Shown here: piece after piece, positions 59,443 to 64,000 of the stretch | Position numbering within the stretch: the stretch's first letter is position 1 | How the letters are laid out: every line of letters begins with the position of its first letter | DNA from: Candidozyma auris | Lineage: Eukaryota; Ascomycota; Pichiomycetes; Serinales; Metschnikowiaceae | Reading direction: 5' to 3' | DNA length: 64,000 nucleotides | NCBI RefSeq assembly: GCF_003013715.1 | Contig: NC_072812.1 | Location: 868,001 to 932,000 of the forward strand | Program-made: the position numbers and the translations under genes | Notes under the pieces: model-generated | What the model was told of the DNA's origin: nothing | Seen by the model: the letters and a program-made list of their open reading frames with translations, nothing else | Databases searched by the model: none

Positions 59443-60097
59443 GAGAGAAATGGGGTGTGGTAGCGTTGCGAAATGGTTGCAAAAAGAGCTTCTGAGGAGA
59501 CGCACTACGGTACTCTCAGCTTTCACCATAGCACCTCATCATCTGAAAGCACACAGAAATAACTATAAGCATTCTGAAACTTTGAGTATCTCTGTCTGGA
59601 ATTGCTATTGACCCTAAGAATCCAATCAAAATCACCTAAGATATCTACTGGGAGCTTCATTGGCTGCAAAAGGTCAGCCAAGTACTTCCAGAGCACTAGA
59701 ACCATATATACACTTATGTTACTAGAAGACGGATGAAGTCTAGCATCGGTATGAGTTTATTCTGCTTCACTTAAAAGCCTTAATTGACTTCTCTTACACT
59801 CCCCTGCGTTTATACCATGGCTCTGGACTGTCTACGATCGTCGCAGATATAGACCTCCCACAAAAGGGACCCAATGGCCCTCCAAACCCAAATTACAAAA
59901 AAAGCCTTAATTTAGGATCCATGACGGAGCTTATCAATAACTTCCATGAGAATCTCGTTTTTCTGACCATCTTGCTGTCATTGTGGTGAAACCCACTTCT
60001 ACAAAATGTCGTGCGAAGTCCACCCTTTGAAAATTTTAGACCTCTGCCTATACCACATACTTAGCTCATCACACTCTCTAGTCAGTAACCAACAACA
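59443..60097. other. SMK1/SUI2 divergent promoter region
   Basis: 655 bp. I searched for a middle-sporulation element (CRCAAAA/T) near SMK1 and did not find a convincing match. No gene is recognised. Confidence 0.45.
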
Positions 60098-60994
60098 ATG
60101 AGCACTAACTGCCGATTTTACGAGAACAAGTACCCCGAGGTGGATGAGGTGGTCATGGTGAATGTCCAGGAGATCGCCGAGATGGGTGCTTACGTCAAGC
60201 TTTTGGAGTACGACAACATCGAGGGTATGGTCTTGTTGTCTGAGTTGTCGAGAAGGCGTATTCGTTCGATCCAGAAGTTGATTCGTGTTGGTAAGAATGA
60301 GGTTGCTGTTGTCTTGAGAGTCGACAAGGAGAAAGGTTACATTGACTTGTCCAAGAGAAGAGTTTCTGCGGAGGATATCGTTAAGTGTGACGAGAGATAC
60401 AACAAGTCCAAGGCTGTCCACTCCATCTTGAGACACTGTGCTGAGAAATACGGTGTTTCTTTGGAGGATCTCTATCGTACTGTTGGCTGGCCCTTGCTGA
60501 GGAAATATGGCCACGCATACGATGCATTCAAATTATCCATCACAGACCCATCCATCTTCGATGGCATCGAGGCTCCATCCACAGAGATCTTGGAGGAATT
60601 AAAGTTGTACATCAGCCGTAGATTGACGCCATCTGCTATAAAAATCAGATCGGACGTGGAAGTGTCGTGCTTTTCGTACGAGGGCATCGATGCCATCAAG
60701 AACGCTTTGCAACAGGCCGCCTCTGTTTCTACTGAGCAGATGCAAGTGAAGGCCAAGTTGATTGCTGCTCCATTATATGAGATTTCTACGCAAGCTTTAG
60801 ATAAAAGCCAGGGTATTGCCTTGTTAGAAAAAGCCATCGAGAAGGTTGCCGAGGCCATCGAGGCCAGCGGCGGTAACTGCAAAGTTACAATGGCTCCAAA
60901 AGCTGTTAGTGCTTCTGAGGATGCTGAGTTGCAGGCTCTTTTGGAAAGAAAAGCTGCTGAGGACAAGGACTCTTCCGACGAAGAGGACGAGTAA
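60098..60994 (+). CDS. SUI2: Translation initiation factor eIF2 alpha subunit
   Basis: This subunit regulates the eIF2 ternary complex that delivers initiator Met-tRNA. The 298-residue protein begins with an S1-type domain holding the Gcn2 target, Ser51 in L-L-S-E-L-S-R-R-R-I-R-S. The helical domain and the C-terminal domain V-S-C-F-S-Y-E-G-I-D-A-I follow, then the acidic tail S-S-D-E-E-D-E. Codon 134 is CTG (60497-60499) in W-P-L-x-R-K, a position that is serine in S. cerevisiae, again pointing to CUG-Ser. The start at 60098 has a strong context (AACAATG). Codon bias is high. Convergent with the LRR gene with 111 bp between stops. Confidence 0.97.
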   Translation: MSTNCRFYENKYPEVDEVVMVNVQEIAEMGAYVKLLEYDNIEGMVLLSELSRRRIRSIQKLIRVGKNEVAVVLRVDKEKGYIDLSKRRVSAEDIVKCDERYNKSKAVHSILRHCAEKYGVSLEDLYRTVGWPLLRKYGHAYDAFKLSITDPSIFDGIEAPSTEILEELKLYISRRLTPSAIKIRSDVEVSCFSYEGIDAIKNALQQAASVSTEQMQVKAKLIAAPLYEISTQALDKSQGIALLEKAIEKVAEAIEASGGNCKVTMAPKAVSASEDAELQALLERKAAEDKDSSDEEDE

Positions 60995-61105
60995 ACCCCT
61001 TGTTCTTCGCAACATCTCATTTTCTACTTCTCCATTAATCTCTACAGTTCACTGCTTTTTGGCACCGTCTCCATTACATCCCTTGTATATTTAAAACGCA
61101 TCACA

Positions 61106-63040
61106 TCATATCGTATAGGGCATTGACTTCGTAATTTTGATTTCTCCCAGATTGATTCTACTCACAAGCACGCCGGGTAAATTCGGAACAAGCACAGAAG
61201 GTACTCTGAGTTCCTTCAATGAATTGGGAAAAACAACGCCATCGATGTTATAGAGATCTTGGTTACCACTGAGGTCAAGAAGTCTAAGATTTGGTCCAAA
61301 GCGAACGTTTCTGAAAACCCGGAGATCGTTGTACTGAAGCTTGAGTTCCTCCAACGAAAATGGAAAATCCATCGATTCGATGTTCTTGATCAGATGATAT
61401 CCGAGATTCAAAACCCTGAGATTAGGCCCTAAGACTATGTCCTTTATTGAAGTGATAAACTTTTCATTCTCTTCCAAATGAGGATCCATCTCAAGGTCGA
61501 GAATCTCTAAAGTCGGTGGGAATTGGAAATTTTTGAGAGTGGTAATCGAATTGTTCCCCAAATAGAGCTCTCTCAAGCAACTAGGAAAGGTCACCTTGTT
61601 CAATGTCTTGATATTGTTGTTGGACAATAAGAGGCATTCTATTGAGTTCGGTAGCTTCAAAGGATTGATGCTGTTGACCCCATTTCCTGCCATATTGAGC
61701 TCTCTAACCGAAGGGGGTATCTTCAATCCTCTCGTGTTCGTCATTGATTGCTGAAGGTTTAACCAGATAGCCAGATCTGGAAACTTGATACCTGCCATGG
61801 ACTCATTTGGAATACACGAAACATCCAAATACTCGATGTTATCAGGGAATCTAGCTCCTTTGATGCACTCTATGGGATTGTATGAGACAGATAAATAGCG
61901 GAGGCTTTTTGGAAAATTGATGTTTTTCAACAGATCGATGCAATTGTTCGAAAGATCTAGTGTCTGCAAACGAGGGGGGAGATCTGCGTAGTTGAGAAAA
62001 TATATCCTGTTTTCAGAGAGAAGTAGATGCTCAGTTGTTGGCGGTAGGGAGATGTAGTCAATTGAGGTAAGAGTACACCTTGATGCATCGAGAGCCTTGA
62101 GATTGGTCGGAATCTTGAACCCAGCAAGGGTCTCAAGAGCTCTACCGCCTCCCACATGCATCACCTCTATGCTATCAGGAAATCTCACACCAGGAAAAAA
62201 CCGTAGTGAATTTAAACCGTAGTCTAGAATTCTTAGATTGGACCACCTGTTAACATCAGCCAGAATCTCGTTCCCTAGTTTCGATAACTGGTCCTTCTCT
62301 GTCACGAACACAGTGCTCAAATCATACTTATTTATCAAAGAGCAGTGAGTAACTTTTGCGGCCGCCTCCTTGGCCAATTCCTCGACAAACTTCGTGTACT
62401 GTTCCTTTTCCTGATCACTGACTTCACTCCATTTCTTTGAGCTGTCAAAGTCAATGTGATACGAGACTTCCTTTGCCTTCTTGATGACATCTCTATGGAC
62501 AAAGTCGCTCAATGACTTCATATTCTCGATAAACGAGCCATCATACTCAATACACAACGTGACAATTTGGTACTCTTTGTCGTCAACGCTATCACTCAAT
62601 GTCTGTTCTACCACTGTCTCGTTCTCTCGTAGGTTGAGATCGTTTTTGAACTGCCGTATTTGTGAGCTTCCATTATTACCCACAGAGACAACTAGCCTGA
62701 GCAGTGTGGGCTTGGCAGTCTTTATGCCACTGTCGGCATTATTTTGAGGATCCCCTTCCATAGCTACGTCATTCGAACTGCTCGGCGCAGGTTGAGAAGT
62801 AATTCTGTTAGCTGTATGGGGCGTAGTTGGAGACTGATTGCCGTTTGAGATTGCCTGCTGAAAAAGCTCGGGTGTTCTTTCGAGTTCCAGTTTCATCGAA
62901 TAAGCAACAGGCTCGGTCAACTTGCTCTCGCCATTGTCAAGTGCTTGAGTGGAGGTGGAGTTTATTGTTGTGGGTAGATTTGGATCGTGAGGTTCTGGCT
63001 TCTCACTTCGCAGTGGCACCTCAGATTGCACATCCCCCAT
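61106..63040 (-). CDS. Leucine-rich-repeat protein of unknown function
   Basis: A 644-residue protein. Residues about 1-220 are non-repetitive: a Ser/Thr/Pro/Asn-rich N-terminus, then a helical region. From about 265 to 630 run about 15 repeats of 21-24 residues, with the pattern F-P-x-x-L-x-x-L-x-L-S-x-N-x-I-x-x-(L/I)-x-x-(V/I). Each repeat starts with Pro after a hydrophobic residue, as in FNIP/IP22-type LRRs. There is no signal peptide, transmembrane segment, kinase or F-box that I can see, so it is probably intracellular. The start at 63040 is the first ATG. Similar LRR proteins occur in CUG-clade yeasts, but I cannot name an orthologue or function. Confidence 0.72.
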   Translation of the reverse strand: MGDVQSEVPLRSEKPEPHDPNLPTTINSTSTQALDNGESKLTEPVAYSMKLELERTPELFQQAISNGNQSPTTPHTANRITSQPAPSSSNDVAMEGDPQNNADSGIKTAKPTLLRLVVSVGNNGSSQIRQFKNDLNLRENETVVEQTLSDSVDDKEYQIVTLCIEYDGSFIENMKSLSDFVHRDVIKKAKEVSYHIDFDSSKKWSEVSDQEKEQYTKFVEELAKEAAAKVTHCSLINKYDLSTVFVTEKDQLSKLGNEILADVNRWSNLRILDYGLNSLRFFPGVRFPDSIEVMHVGGGRALETLAGFKIPTNLKALDASRCTLTSIDYISLPPTTEHLLLSENRIYFLNYADLPPRLQTLDLSNNCIDLLKNINFPKSLRYLSVSYNPIECIKGARFPDNIEYLDVSCIPNESMAGIKFPDLAIWLNLQQSMTNTRGLKIPPSVRELNMAGNGVNSINPLKLPNSIECLLLSNNNIKTLNKVTFPSCLRELYLGNNSITTLKNFQFPPTLEILDLEMDPHLEENEKFITSIKDIVLGPNLRVLNLGYHLIKNIESMDFPFSLEELKLQYNDLRVFRNVRFGPNLRLLDLSGNQDLYNIDGVVFPNSLKELRVPSVLVPNLPGVLVSRINLGEIKITKSMPYTI

Positions 63041-63266
63041 ATTTCTTGATTGTGTAATATATATATAGCAGTCTTAATCAAGTTTAATGTCCAAAAGATG
63101 TATCACAATCTGTGGAGATGCCTACTCCTGGCTTGAAGAGATGGAGGATGCAATGCAGGAATCTCATCGAGACTGTGTACGGCAAAGTCGGCCCATGGGG
63201 ACGATTATATAGTATACCCAGGAATAAAAATGTTTAAACATATTATTTATATAATGCCGAATCTAA

Positions 63267-64000
63267 TTAGACGAGAGTAAAGTCGAAGACGTGGTTCAAA
63301 GGCTTGTGGAGTGGCACCGTCAAGTGCATGTGGCCCACGTCAGCATCGAGGTCTCCAGCGAGATCCATTCTAGCCAATAGGTACAATCTCATGATAAATA
63401 GCACGACAGCAGTGGCAGCGAAAGCACACCCGGCAAAAATGGAACAGGGCAAGTAGGCAGTTGGGCCGTTGCTGTCTGTCTTAAGAGCGAGGCCGATTAC
63501 TGGAGAGCAAAGACCTGCGCTACCCAAAAAAATCCAAGCCATTGAATAAGCCGTAGCGGTTTTACGCAAACCAAACAACTTGCTCAGAATCGGTGGCATG
63601 GTAGCAAAAATGGTGCCCATGAGGCCACCCATAAGTATACAGTAAGCGTACATGGTGGGCAAATTGCGGGCGGGAATCCACATGGAGAAGGTGAAGATGG
63701 CACAGAAAACATAGGCTATGAAAGAGGCCGTCACTGCTCCGACTTTTTGTGCTAGCAAGCCAACAATGGGACGACCAAAAAATGATCCTACCTGAACCAT
63801 AGCCGCCGCGATAGAGCCCTGGTAAGCACTGTAGCCTAAGGTTTTGGTTACCGCAGCCATATCGTACAACACGATAACGTATCCGAACATGCAAACGATA
63901 CAGTACATGACCAAGATCCAAAAGCCAGCCGAGCGCAAAACCTCCATATCATAAATACTGACTGTGATACTTTTCTTCATTCTGGAGCGAATGAGCGCAA
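63267..64000 (-). CDS. MCH-type monocarboxylate-transporter-like permease, 3' part
   Basis: Partial gene: the frame is open to the end of the window at 64000, so the N-terminal half lies outside. The visible ~244 residues hold about six membrane segments of an MFS transporter, with G-R-P-I-V-G-L-L-A and the MCH-type T-x-x-P-P-I-L-S-K-L-F-G-L-R-K-T-A-T-A. The C-terminal hydrophilic tail is short. The family resembles mammalian monocarboxylate transporters, but the yeast MCH proteins do not carry monocarboxylates, and their substrates include riboflavin (Mch5) and others. The substrate cannot be told. Confidence 0.78.
   Translation of the reverse strand, partial: ALIRSRMKKSITVSIYDMEVLRSAGFWILVMYCIVCMFGYVIVLYDMAAVTKTLGYSAYQGSIAAAMVQVGSFFGRPIVGLLAQKVGAVTASFIAYVFCAIFTFSMWIPARNLPTMYAYCILMGGLMGTIFATMPPILSKLFGLRKTATAYSMAWIFLGSAGLCSPVIGLALKTDSNGPTAYLPCSIFAGCAFAATAVVLFIMRLYLLARMDLAGDLDADVGHMHLTVPLHKPLNHVFDFTLV

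Overview
This is a stretch of nuclear chromosome from a budding yeast of the CUG-Ser clade. It carries compact, mostly intronless protein genes in no operon-like arrangement, two nuclear tRNA genes, two short spliceosomal introns with a near-consensus branch site, and almost no repeats. The clade call rests on the sequence: CTG codons sit where conserved families have serine (the serine pair before the D-F-C-H-W-G motif of the Memo/Mho1 family, codon 134 of eIF2-alpha, and the helicase core of HRQ1). The fairly balanced base composition and compact introns would suit a Clavispora/Metschnikowia-like lineage, but that finer placement is inference. Proteins read with the standard code will show Leu where Ser is probably inserted.

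Layout. 0-5.3 kb: DUS1 (tRNA dihydrouridine synthase) and an ADR1-type zinc-finger regulator with a conserved protein-kinase-A site, followed by a 2.5 kb gene-free region ending in tRNA-Pro(AGG). 8-13 kb: ECM31, GLO1, a GRX1/2 dithiol glutaredoxin and the PP2C phosphatase PTC6. GLO1 and the glutaredoxin each have two in-frame starts that predict mitochondrial and cytosolic forms. 13-15.4 kb: RSM19 and DBP6 share a divergent promoter, as in S. cerevisiae. 16-19.5 kb: a Dal5-family permease, an intron-containing tRNA-Lys(CUU) and TGS1. 19.6-25.8 kb: MCM3 with a cell-cycle MCB box, NOC4, and the spliced RPL21 with Tbf1/Cbf1-like promoter sites. 26.7-29.3 kb: DRN1 and SET6, convergent. 29.9-35.4 kb: two divergent amino-acid permeases (the second DIP5-like) around a 2.1 kb spacer with GATA sites. 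37-41 kb: a Gcr1/Hot1/Msn1-type regulator with polyglutamine, then mitochondrial Hsp70 SSC1 with a heat-shock element. 41-47 kb: an uncharacterised serine-rich protein (possible Aim44), vacuolar protease PEP4 and a cytosolic GH5 hydrolase like YBR056W. 47.7-54 kb: a small secreted cysteine-rich protein of unknown function, the RecQ4-like helicase HRQ1, and AP-2 beta subunit APL1. 54.6-61 kb: MHO1, a RhoGDI-like protein lacking its N-terminal arm, a spliced SMK1-type meiotic MAP kinase whose activation-loop tyrosine is histidine, and SUI2. 61-64 kb: a leucine-rich-repeat protein of unknown function and the 3' part of an MCH-type transporter that runs off the window.

Most of the window is conserved housekeeping content (translation, ribosome assembly, replication, mitochondrial import, vesicle traffic). 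The points most worth a second look are the SMK1 activation loop, the armless RhoGDI, the secreted cysteine-rich protein, the LRR protein, the pair of leaky-scanning dual-localisation genes and the very short branch-to-acceptor spacing of the introns. I found no CRISPR array, transposon, viral insertion or gene cluster that would amount to a new multi-gene system.
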